A program made the translations under genes and the position numbers. This document shows positions 32,033 to 40,663 of a stretch of 64,000 nucleotides of DNA, piece after piece (positions within the stretch are counted from its first letter, which is position 1; every line of letters begins with the position of its first letter). The stretch spans positions 1-64,000 of the forward strand of contig CAIXXM010000042.1 in the NCBI GenBank assembly GCA_903923395.1. Reading direction: 5' to 3'. The notes under the pieces were generated by a model. It worked only from the letters and a program-made list of their open reading frames with translations. It was not told the DNA's origin and ran no database searches. The stretch is from an uncultured Acidobacteriia bacterium. GTDB lineage: Bacteria; Acidobacteriota; Terriglobia; Bryobacterales; Bryobacteraceae.

Positions 32033-34627
32033 TCACCACGAAATGATCAAAGCATTGGAGACGGGCCCCGTCACCAGTCGCCGCCCGTCATCCAGCGTGC
32101 TGAAAGGCAGGGATTGATCCGCGAATGGCCTGAAATCATTCGCGGCGAAGATCGTCCTGGCACCGGGTTCGGGCAGAAAATGGACCGTCGCATTGCGCAG
32201 ACCCCGTAAGATCAGGCGGCGGCGGATTCCAACGTGCCCCGAATATCCCTCCGTGCAGGAGATTTCTCCACCTCCCTCCTGTTGCACAAAACACCGCAGT
32301 TCATGCCGCCACGCCCGCGGCATAGTGTACTGTGCCGCAGAGTTATTCGTCAAAACGGCATCGCAGCCCGAGATTACAGGTGCGCCCCAGGGAAATGTGA
32401 GTTGCAGCGTGGTTGCCGAAGACGGCGAATATCCTGCCAGATAGTAGCCATTCTTGGAGCGCGCGCCCAATACCAGCGGATTCCGGATCGCCGGCGTGGA
32501 CTTCCCGAACTGGATGCCGATGCCGAACCGGGCCAGCAGATGACGCAACAAGGCGGGAGCAGGATAGTATTGGGCCGGGTCATCTGGCACCGGCAATCGT
32601 TGATTGTTTACCGTCGCGGACAGCGTACCCCGCAGCCATCCAAGCTGCCCCGCGCCACCGTTGCCTCTGCGGAAGGTTCCATAAGCACGCCGCTCATTAC
32701 CCTGCGTTACGGAAACCACCACTTCGGTAGCGCCGCCGGAACTGCCCGCCACCGTATCGACTGCTCCCGCCGAAGTCATCGCGCGGTGATAAATGCGGCC
32801 CGCATCTTTCCCCTCGCGGCTGATGTCTTTCGTCAAGGTGCTCTCCCAGTCCAGAACGCCTTCGATGCCTTTCGCCAGTTCCACGCCAATGGCTCTCCGC
32901 ACCTGCGCGGAGGCATGCTGGACCGGGCCGTAGAAGAGAATGTCCTGACCACTCCGCCATGCCTCCAGGAGCGTCCTCTCCAGTGCGGAACCAGCGGCGG
33001 GCACTGGCACCAGAAGGACTGTCCGCCGGTATAGACCGGGTTTGGCACGCAGCGACAGAGGCAGGTTCCGTGTTGAGACTACTGCATTCAGCGGAAACCC
33101 TTCGTTGATAGCGGACCGGATGAACCAGTCCCCGAAGAATGGCAATGCGGGGGCTGGCGCAGTACCGAAGACCAGATCGTGATATTCGTCGAACGGATAG
33201 ACCCACGTCACCAGACCGGGCTCATCCGAATATTGATCCATCGCCTTCAGAATGTGTGGCGTGACTTGATTCGGGCATTGGTCTGGTATCCGGCCATATG
33301 AATCGTCAATCGTCAGGAATTCAAGATAAGCAGGCCGCGTCACCTCACCCGCCCCGTTGATCCTGGCCGTTGCCAAAGGCAGATAGATATCGTGCGGCTC
33401 GCCGCCATAGCGGTCAAACCATGGACTGTTCAGCCACCAGGGGTCATGGGCGTAAAAGCGGAACGGGAAAACATCACCGGGTGGAAGCTCTGCGATCCTG
33501 GCCAGATAACCTGCGATTTCCAACCCAAAATCACCATCAATCGCAGCCCAGGGAGAATTGGGCGGAGCAACAAGGTGGAAACCACCCCGGTAAAGTTCCC
33601 GCAGCGGTGTAGCTGCCGTCGCCAGATCCGGTCCTGGCAATAGATTGGTACCCCGCGTCTCCACCGGTATCTTTGGACATTCCCGCCGAAAGTCCTGCCA
33701 GAACGCCAGTATCTGACCGCGAAGCACGCCTGCCTGCGAAGCATCGAAACTCTTGCCGTCAAACAGCGGCCCCTTCACACTCCATGCACTCACAGAGAAT
33801 CCGAAGCCATTCGAGAGCCAGAGATAATCAAACCCAAGGTCGCGCAGAAAATGATGTGACTGTCTGCCTAAGAATGTCCCCAGCGATGTCGATTGTGGAA
33901 TGCCGTTGGGAAAGCCCGCATACGCTTCCCGGTCAGCATTGAGGCGAGCCGTGCAGGAAACCCACGTTCCCGCTCCCATCGTGTCGCCCTTGGAAATTTC
34001 CGGATGCCTGACGTATTTGAACTCGGAGTTGGCGAATTCAGGCCCGGGATCAAACGTCGCACCCACCGTAACCGGCTTGCCAGTGACCTGTCCCCCCACC
34101 TCCTTGAGAGCCGCTACAATCCGCCGGAGATCCCCGTAGGTGACCTTGGGCGGATTGGCCATGTAAAGATACGGGTCCGCATGCAGACCCTTTCGCGTGG
34201 GGTCATCGCCCGGCAGATTCTTTGGCGGATTCGCAATCCCGATGTAACGGGCCCAGGCAATCTCATCCGTCATCCTGCCGCGATAGTCCAGAATCTCGCT
34301 GCCATCGGCGGTCCAAAGCATGATGGCAACAGCATCGGCGCGCCGCAACAAGGCATCCCACTGGCGGAAAATCCTGCGGCAAACCATGCGTAACGCAGTA
34401 TCATCGATCCGTCGAAACGGTTTCAGACTCATCTCCAGCGTCACGCGCTGGAATGCCGGACCCTCTGGATACGGCAGCGGTGGAGTGGCCACCCGAAGCC
34501 CGCCCGTTGCCGGTGGCTGACCCTGGAATATTGCAGCTGACGAGAGCTTGAACAGGTCCCGTCTCGTAGGGTGCTGTTGTGAATCCGGCTCTTCCACACT
34601 CTCAGTGTTCATATACTGATCATTCAT
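32033..34627 (-). CDS. Large Tat-exported protein of unknown function
   Basis: About 864 residues from the ATG at 34627 (GGAG nine bases upstream). TTG at 34633 and ATG at 34612 are alternatives. A twin-arginine motif HPTRRDLFKLSSAAIF follows a polar N-terminus of about 20 residues. The mature part is mixed, with Trp/Tyr/Asp-rich blocks (AIMLWTADGSEILDYRG, DYLWLSNGFGFS, RFYAHDPWWLNSPWFDRYGG) that look like the aromatic-lined clefts of glycoside hydrolases, then a C-terminal beta-rich part. I do not recognise a named family. It is divergent from the IclR/PBP regulator and shares its operator, so a role on the regulated sugar is likely. Confidence 0.85.
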   Translation of the reverse strand: MNDQYMNTESVEEPDSQQHPTRRDLFKLSSAAIFQGQPPATGGLRVATPPLPYPEGPAFQRVTLEMSLKPFRRIDDTALRMVCRRIFRQWDALLRRADAVAIMLWTADGSEILDYRGRMTDEIAWARYIGIANPPKNLPGDDPTRKGLHADPYLYMANPPKVTYGDLRRIVAALKEVGGQVTGKPVTVGATFDPGPEFANSEFKYVRHPEISKGDTMGAGTWVSCTARLNADREAYAGFPNGIPQSTSLGTFLGRQSHHFLRDLGFDYLWLSNGFGFSVSAWSVKGPLFDGKSFDASQAGVLRGQILAFWQDFRRECPKIPVETRGTNLLPGPDLATAATPLRELYRGGFHLVAPPNSPWAAIDGDFGLEIAGYLARIAELPPGDVFPFRFYAHDPWWLNSPWFDRYGGEPHDIYLPLATARINGAGEVTRPAYLEFLTIDDSYGRIPDQCPNQVTPHILKAMDQYSDEPGLVTWVYPFDEYHDLVFGTAPAPALPFFGDWFIRSAINEGFPLNAVVSTRNLPLSLRAKPGLYRRTVLLVPVPAAGSALERTLLEAWRSGQDILFYGPVQHASAQVRRAIGVELAKGIEGVLDWESTLTKDISREGKDAGRIYHRAMTSAGAVDTVAGSSGGATEVVVSVTQGNERRAYGTFRRGNGGAGQLGWLRGTLSATVNNQRLPVPDDPAQYYPAPALLRHLLARFGIGIQFGKSTPAIRNPLVLGARSKNGYYLAGYSPSSATTLQLTFPWGAPVISGCDAVLTNNSAAQYTMPRAWRHELRCFVQQEGGGEISCTEGYSGHVGIRRRLILRGLRNATVHFLPEPGARTIFAANDFRPFADQSLPFSTLDDGRRLVTGPVSNALIISW
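34607..34621. promoter_or_regulatory. Operator-like repeat 1 (regulator / large exported protein)
   Basis: GTTCATATACTGATC matches the perfect repeat at 35838-35852 in 13 of 15 positions. It overlaps the first codons of the divergent large protein gene and lies 33 bp before the regulator start, a position that could repress both genes. Confidence 0.65.
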
Positions 34628-34653
34628 ATTCAAAAACTCCGGCGGAATTGAAA

Positions 34654-35766
34654 ATGCCAGCTAGAAAAGCTCCCCGCGAATATCAGGTAGGTACCGTCGA
34701 AAAGGCTCTGGATTTGCTGGAAGCAGTGGAGACGGCCGCTGTACCCTGCGGCGTCCAGGATTTGGTGCGCGCTACCGGCATTCAACGCACTGCAGTCTAC
34801 CGGCTGCTTTCCACACTCGAACGCCGGGGCTACATCCTGCGTCTTCCTGACAAGACGTACAGTGCGACTGCCCGCCGCAAGCGCTTCACGTTCGGGATTG
34901 TCGCACCTCTCTCGGGCAACTCGTTCCGCGATGACCTGTACCGCGGGCTGCGCGAGGCAGCCACCCATGCCCGCGTGGAACTGCTTGCGCTGGATAACGC
35001 CGAAGGCGACTCTGGCGCGGCGCTTCAAAACGCGCAGCAGCTGATAGACCGGCGTGTTGACGTAGCCGTCATGTTCCAGCCTGTTGGCTCGGTCGGTCAT
35101 CTGGTTGCAGACCGCTTCGCTGCGGCCGGAATCCCCATGGTCGCGGTGGAAGCCCCGGCTTCGGGAGCGTTCTATTTCGGGGCGAATAACTACCAGGCCG
35201 GCCGCCTCGCCGGAGCGGCACTGGGACGCTTTGCCCTGGAACGCTGGGCTGGCAGCTATGACCGCATTGTCCTGCTGGAATCCTCTTTGAGCAGCCTCAC
35301 GGTTTACGCGCGCGTCACGGGCGTGCTGGAGGGTCTGCGGCAGGTGCTCGGTGAAGTACCGGAATCCCGCACCGTTCATCTCGATGGACGCGCCCACTTT
35401 GAAGAGAGCCGCGCCAGCGTGGCCGAAATGCTGCGGAAACTCCCGCCGAAATCGCGGCTCTTGATCTCGGGTTTCAACGACCTTGCCGCCCTGGGTGCTC
35501 TCCGTGCTCTGCGCGACGCTGGGCGCGAAGAGTACGCCGCGGTTGCCGGACAAAATGCCACGGCCGAAAGCCATGCCGAGTTGCGCAATCCATCGAGCAG
35601 GCTGATCGTGTCCGTAGCCTACTTCCCGGAACGCTATGGCACGAAGCTGGTGCAACTTGGCATCTCCATCGCGAACAGGGAGGCCGTCCCCCCCGCCGTC
35701 TACACCGGCCATGTTCTTCTGACGCCCGACAACATTGATCAGCACTACCAGCCTCCCCGGGAGTAG
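34654..35766 (+). CDS. Chimeric regulator: IclR-type HTH plus periplasmic-binding-protein-like sugar sensor
   Basis: The 370 residues combine two families. Residues about 12-68 are an IclR-type winged helix (VGTVEKALDLLEAVETA, VRATGIQRTAVYRLLSTLERRGYI). Residues about 74-360 are a LacI/RbsB-type ligand-binding domain (FTFGIVAPLSGNSFRDDLYR, ALQNAQQLIDRRVDVAVMFQ, FGANNYQAGRLAGAALGRFA, LLISGFNDLAALGALRALRD, LLTPDNID). True IclR proteins carry a GAF-like effector domain, and LacI proteins a LacI helix-turn-helix, so this is a domain swap. It has no signal peptide, so it is cytoplasmic. The ATG at 34654 is chosen over the upstream GTG (34579), which would overlap the divergent gene. Confidence 0.9.
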   Translation: MPARKAPREYQVGTVEKALDLLEAVETAAVPCGVQDLVRATGIQRTAVYRLLSTLERRGYILRLPDKTYSATARRKRFTFGIVAPLSGNSFRDDLYRGLREAATHARVELLALDNAEGDSGAALQNAQQLIDRRVDVAVMFQPVGSVGHLVADRFAAAGIPMVAVEAPASGAFYFGANNYQAGRLAGAALGRFALERWAGSYDRIVLLESSLSSLTVYARVTGVLEGLRQVLGEVPESRTVHLDGRAHFEESRASVAEMLRKLPPKSRLLISGFNDLAALGALRALRDAGREEYAAVAGQNATAESHAELRNPSSRLIVSVAYFPERYGTKLVQLGISIANREAVPPAVYTGHVLLTPDNIDQHYQPPRE

Positions 35767-35837
35767 CTGATCCTTTCCTTGTGCGTCCGATCCAGTTCAT
35801 CCCACTGGAAGTCTTGTCCCGTCGCCAAGTCCTGATA

Positions 35838-35852
35838 GTTCATATAATGAAC
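35838..35852. promoter_or_regulatory. Operator-like repeat 2 (perfect)
   Basis: GTTCATATAATGAAC is a perfect inverted repeat with 6-bp arms around a 3-bp centre. The 15-bp form with GTTC/GAAC ends resembles sites of IclR-family regulators. It lies about 190 bp upstream of the receptor gene and 72 bp after the regulator gene. Confidence 0.72.
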
Positions 35853-35898
35853 AAGCACCTTTACCTCTCACGGCAGACTTTAGTCCTGCTCAAGCATA

Positions 35899-35945
35899 CT
35901 GTCAATCTATTATTTTAAGAATCGCGCGTAATTCTTTCTTGACAG
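35899..35945. repeat. Nested inverted repeats around the receptor promoter
   Basis: Outer arms CTGTCAA (35899-35905) and TTGACAG (35939-35945) enclose inner arms AAGAAT (35917-35922) and ATTCTT (35931-35936). The outer right arm contains the plus-strand TTGACA, and the outer left arm gives TTGACA on the minus strand. A second regulator site or a divergent promoter pair are possible readings. Confidence 0.5.
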
Positions 35946-35967
35946 GACTTTGACGCCGTGATAGCTT
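35939..35967 (+). promoter_or_regulatory. Candidate promoter of the receptor operon
   Basis: A consensus -35, TTGACA (35939-35944), is followed after 17 bp by TAGCTT (35962-35967), a weak -10. The predicted start near 35974 would place operator repeat 3 at about +18 to +32, a position suited to repression. Confidence 0.45.
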
Positions 35968-35991
35968 GCCTGCGACTTAGCACCCTATGTC

Positions 35992-36006
35992 GTTCACAAT
36001 ATGAAC
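35992..36006. promoter_or_regulatory. Operator-like repeat 3
   Basis: GTTCACAATATGAAC keeps both GTTCA and TGAAC ends and differs from repeat 2 only in the central part. It lies 33 bp before the receptor ATG, downstream of the candidate promoter. Confidence 0.7.
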
Positions 36007-36039
36007 ATCTTAAACAACACCGGGGAGTAAAACCCAGCC

Positions 36040-39000
36040 ATGTCGCGATTGCCTAAATTCCTCATCGCATGCTCGTTCCTGTTTCCTGTTGCCGCAGTCT
36101 GCCAAAACCTCACCGCTACCGTAAGCGGCGCAGTGGCGGACGCCTCCGGGTCCATGGTCGCTGAATCGCAAGTCAGCGTAATCAACAAGGAAACCCAGGT
36201 AACGGCATGGTCGGGAAAGACCAACGCGGCAGGTCTCTTTGTCGCACCCCAACTGCCGGTGGGAACTTACACGGTTTCCGCCGCACACCCGGGCTTTAAG
36301 AAAGCCAGTGTCGGCAATGTCGAGCTTGCGGTAAATCAGCTGGTGCAGGTCAACCTGACTTTGGTTCCGGGTGATGTTACGGAAACAGTGACGGTAAGTG
36401 CTGAAGCAGGAACAATGGTGCTGGAACGCAATGATTCTTCTCTCAGCACACTGGTCAATCCGTCCCAGATCAATGATCTCCCCCTGCCCAACCGCAATCC
36501 GATGAATCTATTGCTCCTGGTCAACGGCGTCTCCACCGGCGGAACCGGCGACGCAGCCTCAGGCGTTTCCACTTACTCAATGTCTTTCAACGGCTCACGC
36601 GTACTGGCGACGGAAGTAACTTTGGACGGCACCTCCACCGTGGAAAATGGTACTGGGCAACCCCAGCCGGTTCCCTCGCCCGACGCACTCCAGGAAATCA
36701 AAGTGATGACCTCTGCGTACTCCGCGGAATCCGGACGCACAGGCGGCGGAACCATCGCCGTTGTTACCAAATCCGGCACTAATCAGATTCATGGCGGTCT
36801 TTATGAACTCTTCCGCAACGAAGACCTGGAAGGGAACAATTTCTTCAACAACGCCCGGAACATCCAACGCCCCCCGGACCGCTTCAATAACTTCGGCGGT
36901 TCCATTGGCGGACCCGTCCGGGTCCCCCGTGTTTACGACGGACGCAACCGGACTTTCCTGTTCTACAACTACGACCAGACTGTCACACGCGTGAGCAGCG
37001 TACCCACGCTCACTGTCCCCTCTGACGCATTCAAATCCGGCAACTTCTCCTCTTCCACTATTGCGGTCTATGATCCCAAAGCGGGAACTCCCTTCGCAGG
37101 GAATATCATCCCGGCTTCCCGAATTGATCCCGCGGCAGCCAAAGTCATGAGCTTCCTCCCCGCGTCGAATACGACGGGCATAGCCGACCCCCAAAACAGC
37201 CGCTTCACCAATAACTACATCAACCCACAAACCATCACGCAGACCAACCCCCGTCAAACCGGCCGCGCCGACCACTCCATAGGCTCTTCTCTCCGGATCT
37301 TTGGCTCAGTGAATGACTGGGCTTCGAATATCCCGACTTATCTCGACTTCAGCAACGTGCTGGATACCAGGGCCCCTGGAGGCCAGTGGGGCTTTCAGAC
37401 CCAAGCCGGCGTGACAAAGATCTTCTCCCCCACTCTGATTGCCGATGTCCGTTTCGGCGTCAACCATTACTTCTACCTGCGGCAGTTCCCTACCGTCGGC
37501 ACTGACGTGGCAAATACCCTCGGCATCGGAACACAACTGGCTTCCCTCCCGCCCAACCTGAGCATCACCAGCTGGCAGGCCATGGGCCCGGCGAGCGGCT
37601 CAGTCAAGCGCCAGGCGAGCAATACTTACCAGGTCCACGCCACTGTGACAAAGGTCTTTTCCACAGTAACTTCCAAAGCTGGTTTTGAGTACCGGGCAAA
37701 CCAGTTCAACGGCTTCAGCCCCGGCAGTTATTACATGGGGAGTTATACCTTTGACGGCAGTGTAACAAATAAAGGCGCCGTCGGCGGCAATGCCATTGAC
37801 TCTCTGGGGCAATTCCTGCTTGGTTCGGTGACATCAGCGCAATATCAACTGCCCGCACCCGAACTCGGCAGACGCAATTTCAACGTGGGCGGCTTTCTAC
37901 AGAATGACTGGAAGTTCAACGCCCGCCTCACCGTGAACGCGGGCCTCCGCTGGGATTTTGAAGCCCCGCAAACCGAAGTCCACAACATGTATTCGCGCTT
38001 CTCCGCCGCTACGGGTGAGTTGCTGGTGGCAGGCAGGAATGCCTCGCGCTCACTTGATCTCAACGCAAGCTGGAAGCAGTTCCAGCCACGTATTGGCTTC
38101 GCTTACAGCCTGAATCCGAAGACTGTCATCCGGTCTGCCTTCGGCCTCTTCTACAGCGGCGTCATGAATACGTTCGGCAGTTCCGTCACTATCCCTGGTT
38201 ACGACGTCACCCAGTCTTACCCGCAGCCCGGCCCGGGGCTGCCGCAGCCTTTCACTCTTTCGCAGGGGATGCCTCTCACCGCCGTACAAAATCTCAGCAA
38301 TCCCGCAACCATCCTTCTTACGGCCACCACCAGCAACCCCGTCAACGCGGGCTCTTCCATCAGCCAACTGAATCCCCTGCCGTCCATCATGCAGTGGAAC
38401 TTCGGAGTGCAAAGAGAGATTCTCAAAGGCACCATCCTCGAAGTCAACTATGTGGGTACCGCCGGCAGGCACCTGGAAATGCAGCTCAGGGCAAACCAGC
38501 CGCCTTTCGCACAGGGCACAGCCATCGCCTACACCGGGACCACGGCTGCTACGCAACTTGCCAGGGAATTCCCACTGATCACGGCCATCCCTGCCTGGAC
38601 TCCCGCCGGGAATTCCGATTACCACGCTCTCCAGGTCAGGGCGAACAGGCAGTTCAATACCTCGCTCGGCTACCTGGTCGCTTATACGTGGTCCAAGGCG
38701 ATCGATGATGGTGGCATCGGCGGCAACCAGGATTTCGCGCTGCCCGGACAGGTCGCAAACAATGACCAGTTCCCGGATTATTTCAGGAACCTGGACAAGG
38801 CGGTCAGCGCCTTCGATACAAAACATGCACTTACCATCGCGCTGCAATACCGCACTGGGGGTCCGAAGTGGCTGCACGGCTTTACCATCAGCCCCATGTT
38901 CAACGTCCAAACGGGCAAGCCGGTAGTGATTACTCAAACCAATTACTATCCGGGTGTGCTCACCCAGCGCCCCATGGTTACGGGCCCAAGCGGCGATGTC

Positions 39001-39414
39001 CAACTCGCAACACCCTACACGAATGGACCTTCGATTCAGTACTTCCTCCTTCCCACGGACCCGGCCTTCCCTTTGTCACCCAGCGGCCCGGTCTTCACCG
39101 GCTCAGGAAGCACCCGCACCCAGATTGTTTCCAGCGCAATCGGCAACCTTGGCCGGGATACCCAGCGCGCCCCCGGCGCAACTTTTTTGAATGCCTCCCT
39201 GGCGCGCAACTTCCCCGTGCGCGAGCGAATGATGTTCCAATTGCGGGTTGATGCGTTCAATGCCATGAACCAGACGAACCTTGGCATGCCTGCAACAGCG
39301 CTGACGGTAGCCACCAGCGGAGGCAAAGCGATCTTCAACTCCCCGGGCTTCGGGCAGATCACCAGCGCCCGCTCACCACGAATCCTCCAGCTTGTGGCGC
39401 GCTTCACTTTCTGA
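36040..39414 (+). CDS. Oar-type outer-membrane receptor (carboxypeptidase-regulatory domain plus TonB-dependent barrel)
   Basis: A large outer-membrane protein (1124 residues) of the kind abundant in Solibacter-type Acidobacteria. A signal peptide (about 1-22, ending AAVCQ) is followed by a carboxypeptidase-regulatory Ig-like domain (about 25-115, GAVADASGSMVAESQVSVIN). A plug-like domain comes next (about 120-260, with SPDALQEIKVMTSAYSAESG and TIAVVTKSGTNQIHGGLYEL), then a long beta-barrel ending in an aromatic residue (LQLVARFTF). It probably imports an oligosaccharide. First gene of an operon with the MFS transporter (4 bp gap) and the isomerase. Confidence 0.93.
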   Translation: MSRLPKFLIACSFLFPVAAVCQNLTATVSGAVADASGSMVAESQVSVINKETQVTAWSGKTNAAGLFVAPQLPVGTYTVSAAHPGFKKASVGNVELAVNQLVQVNLTLVPGDVTETVTVSAEAGTMVLERNDSSLSTLVNPSQINDLPLPNRNPMNLLLLVNGVSTGGTGDAASGVSTYSMSFNGSRVLATEVTLDGTSTVENGTGQPQPVPSPDALQEIKVMTSAYSAESGRTGGGTIAVVTKSGTNQIHGGLYELFRNEDLEGNNFFNNARNIQRPPDRFNNFGGSIGGPVRVPRVYDGRNRTFLFYNYDQTVTRVSSVPTLTVPSDAFKSGNFSSSTIAVYDPKAGTPFAGNIIPASRIDPAAAKVMSFLPASNTTGIADPQNSRFTNNYINPQTITQTNPRQTGRADHSIGSSLRIFGSVNDWASNIPTYLDFSNVLDTRAPGGQWGFQTQAGVTKIFSPTLIADVRFGVNHYFYLRQFPTVGTDVANTLGIGTQLASLPPNLSITSWQAMGPASGSVKRQASNTYQVHATVTKVFSTVTSKAGFEYRANQFNGFSPGSYYMGSYTFDGSVTNKGAVGGNAIDSLGQFLLGSVTSAQYQLPAPELGRRNFNVGGFLQNDWKFNARLTVNAGLRWDFEAPQTEVHNMYSRFSAATGELLVAGRNASRSLDLNASWKQFQPRIGFAYSLNPKTVIRSAFGLFYSGVMNTFGSSVTIPGYDVTQSYPQPGPGLPQPFTLSQGMPLTAVQNLSNPATILLTATTSNPVNAGSSISQLNPLPSIMQWNFGVQREILKGTILEVNYVGTAGRHLEMQLRANQPPFAQGTAIAYTGTTAATQLAREFPLITAIPAWTPAGNSDYHALQVRANRQFNTSLGYLVAYTWSKAIDDGGIGGNQDFALPGQVANNDQFPDYFRNLDKAVSAFDTKHALTIALQYRTGGPKWLHGFTISPMFNVQTGKPVVITQTNYYPGVLTQRPMVTGPSGDVQLATPYTNGPSIQYFLLPTDPAFPLSPSGPVFTGSGSTRTQIVSSAIGNLGRDTQRAPGATFLNASLARNFPVRERMMFQLRVDAFNAMNQTNLGMPATALTVATSGGKAIFNSPGFGQITSARSPRILQLVARFTF

Positions 39415-39418
39415 AAAA

Positions 39419-40663
39419 ATGGAGAGCCAAACCGGCGGGAGCCATGATCTGACGCCTATTTCCGAACGCCGCGCATGGCTGCTTGTTTGGCTTCTCTTCG
39501 CTGCCACTGCCCTCAGCTTTCTTGACCGCCAGGTGCTCAGCGTCCTCTCCCCCACCATTACGGCGGACTTCCACATGTCGAACACCGCGTATTCGCGCGT
39601 CGTGTTCGCGTTTGTGCTCGCCTATACCCTGACTTTCACCCTCGGGGGCCGCCTTATGGATACACTCGGCACCGGCTCCGGACTGCTCCTCGCGGTAGCT
39701 GTGTGGTCGGCCGCAAGCGGCCTGCATGCCCTGGCTGCCGGAGCCCTCAGTCTGGGCGCTGCGCGCTTCCTGCTCGGAATCGGCGAAGGAGCATGCTTCC
39801 CTGCCGTTACCAAGGGCGCGGTGGAATGGATGCCGCCCGCCAAGCGCGCCCTGGCCATTGGCATCGCGAATGGAGGGTCCGCTTTTGGTGCTGTTCTGGC
39901 GCCCCCGGTCACCGCGTTTATGGCTGCTCAATTCGGCTGGCGAAGCGCGTTTCTGTGCTGCGCTCTAGCTGGTGGACTTTGGCTGCTGGCGTGGTGGAGC
40001 GCCTGCAAAGACCTTCCACGAATCGCGGCCGCGTCCGCACCGGTAAGTATTCCCAGCCTGTTGCTCCGCCCGCACGTTCGCCGCCTCCTCGCGGCCCGCT
40101 TCTTCTTCGACCCCGTTTTCTACTTCTACATGTTCTGGATTCCCCAGTATCTTTCCCGCGAACGCGGCATGTCGCTCGGTGACATCGGTGCCTTGAGCTG
40201 GATCCCATTTTTTGCACTGGGTGTCAGTAACATCGCTGCCGGCCGCTGGTCAGACTGGCTCGTAACCCGCGGCTGGCAACCCAGGCGTGTCAGAATCACC
40301 CTCATGCTTGTGGCCGCTTTGTTTACTCCCGCTTCCGGCCTCGCAGTTTTTGCCGGCAGCCCCGCTCTCGCCATCAGCCTGATGTCCCTCCTGATGCTGG
40401 CGCACGGCGTGTGGATCGCCAACTACATCACGCTGGTCGGCGACACCGTGGACCGCAGGGAAATCGCCACCGCCGTCGGACTTACTGGAACCTGTGGCGG
40501 CATTGCCGGCATGTTATCGAACCTTGTTGTGGGACCCGTGGTGGACCACTATTCTTTCACCCCGGCATTTCTTTTTTCTGCGGTTTTATACCCCCTGGCG
40601 TGGATCATCCTCGCCACGGGAAAAGGACGGGGTGCCGCAGCCGTTCAGGGAGACACGCAATGA
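39419..40663 (+). CDS. MFS transporter (hexuronate/ACS-type)
   Basis: A 414-residue inner-membrane permease with about 12 hydrophobic helices. Motifs are FLDRQVLSVLSPTI in helix 1 (the DRQ/N signature of the anion:cation symporter branch that includes ExuT), GRLMDTLGTGSG in the first loop, RFLLGIGEGACFPAVTKGAVEWMP, and GRWSDWLVTRGWQPRR in the middle loop. Hexuronates or related sugar acids are likely cargo (inference). The ATG at 39419 lies 4 bp after the receptor stop, and the end overlaps the isomerase start (ATGA). Confidence 0.9.
   Translation: MESQTGGSHDLTPISERRAWLLVWLLFAATALSFLDRQVLSVLSPTITADFHMSNTAYSRVVFAFVLAYTLTFTLGGRLMDTLGTGSGLLLAVAVWSAASGLHALAAGALSLGAARFLLGIGEGACFPAVTKGAVEWMPPAKRALAIGIANGGSAFGAVLAPPVTAFMAAQFGWRSAFLCCALAGGLWLLAWWSACKDLPRIAAASAPVSIPSLLLRPHVRRLLAARFFFDPVFYFYMFWIPQYLSRERGMSLGDIGALSWIPFFALGVSNIAAGRWSDWLVTRGWQPRRVRITLMLVAALFTPASGLAVFAGSPALAISLMSLLMLAHGVWIANYITLVGDTVDRREIATAVGLTGTCGGIAGMLSNLVVGPVVDHYSFTPAFLFSAVLYPLAWIILATGKGRGAAAVQGDTQ

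Larger units (their letters stand above)
35767..36039. other. Control region of the receptor operon (273 bp)
   Basis: AT-richer than its surroundings. It holds operator repeat 2 (35838-35852), a nested inverted repeat (35899-35945), a perfect TTGACA (35939-35944) and operator repeat 3 (35992-36006), in that order, before the receptor ATG at 36040. GGGGAG at about 36024-36029 is a possible Shine-Dalgarno. No coding frame is apparent. Confidence 0.7.
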
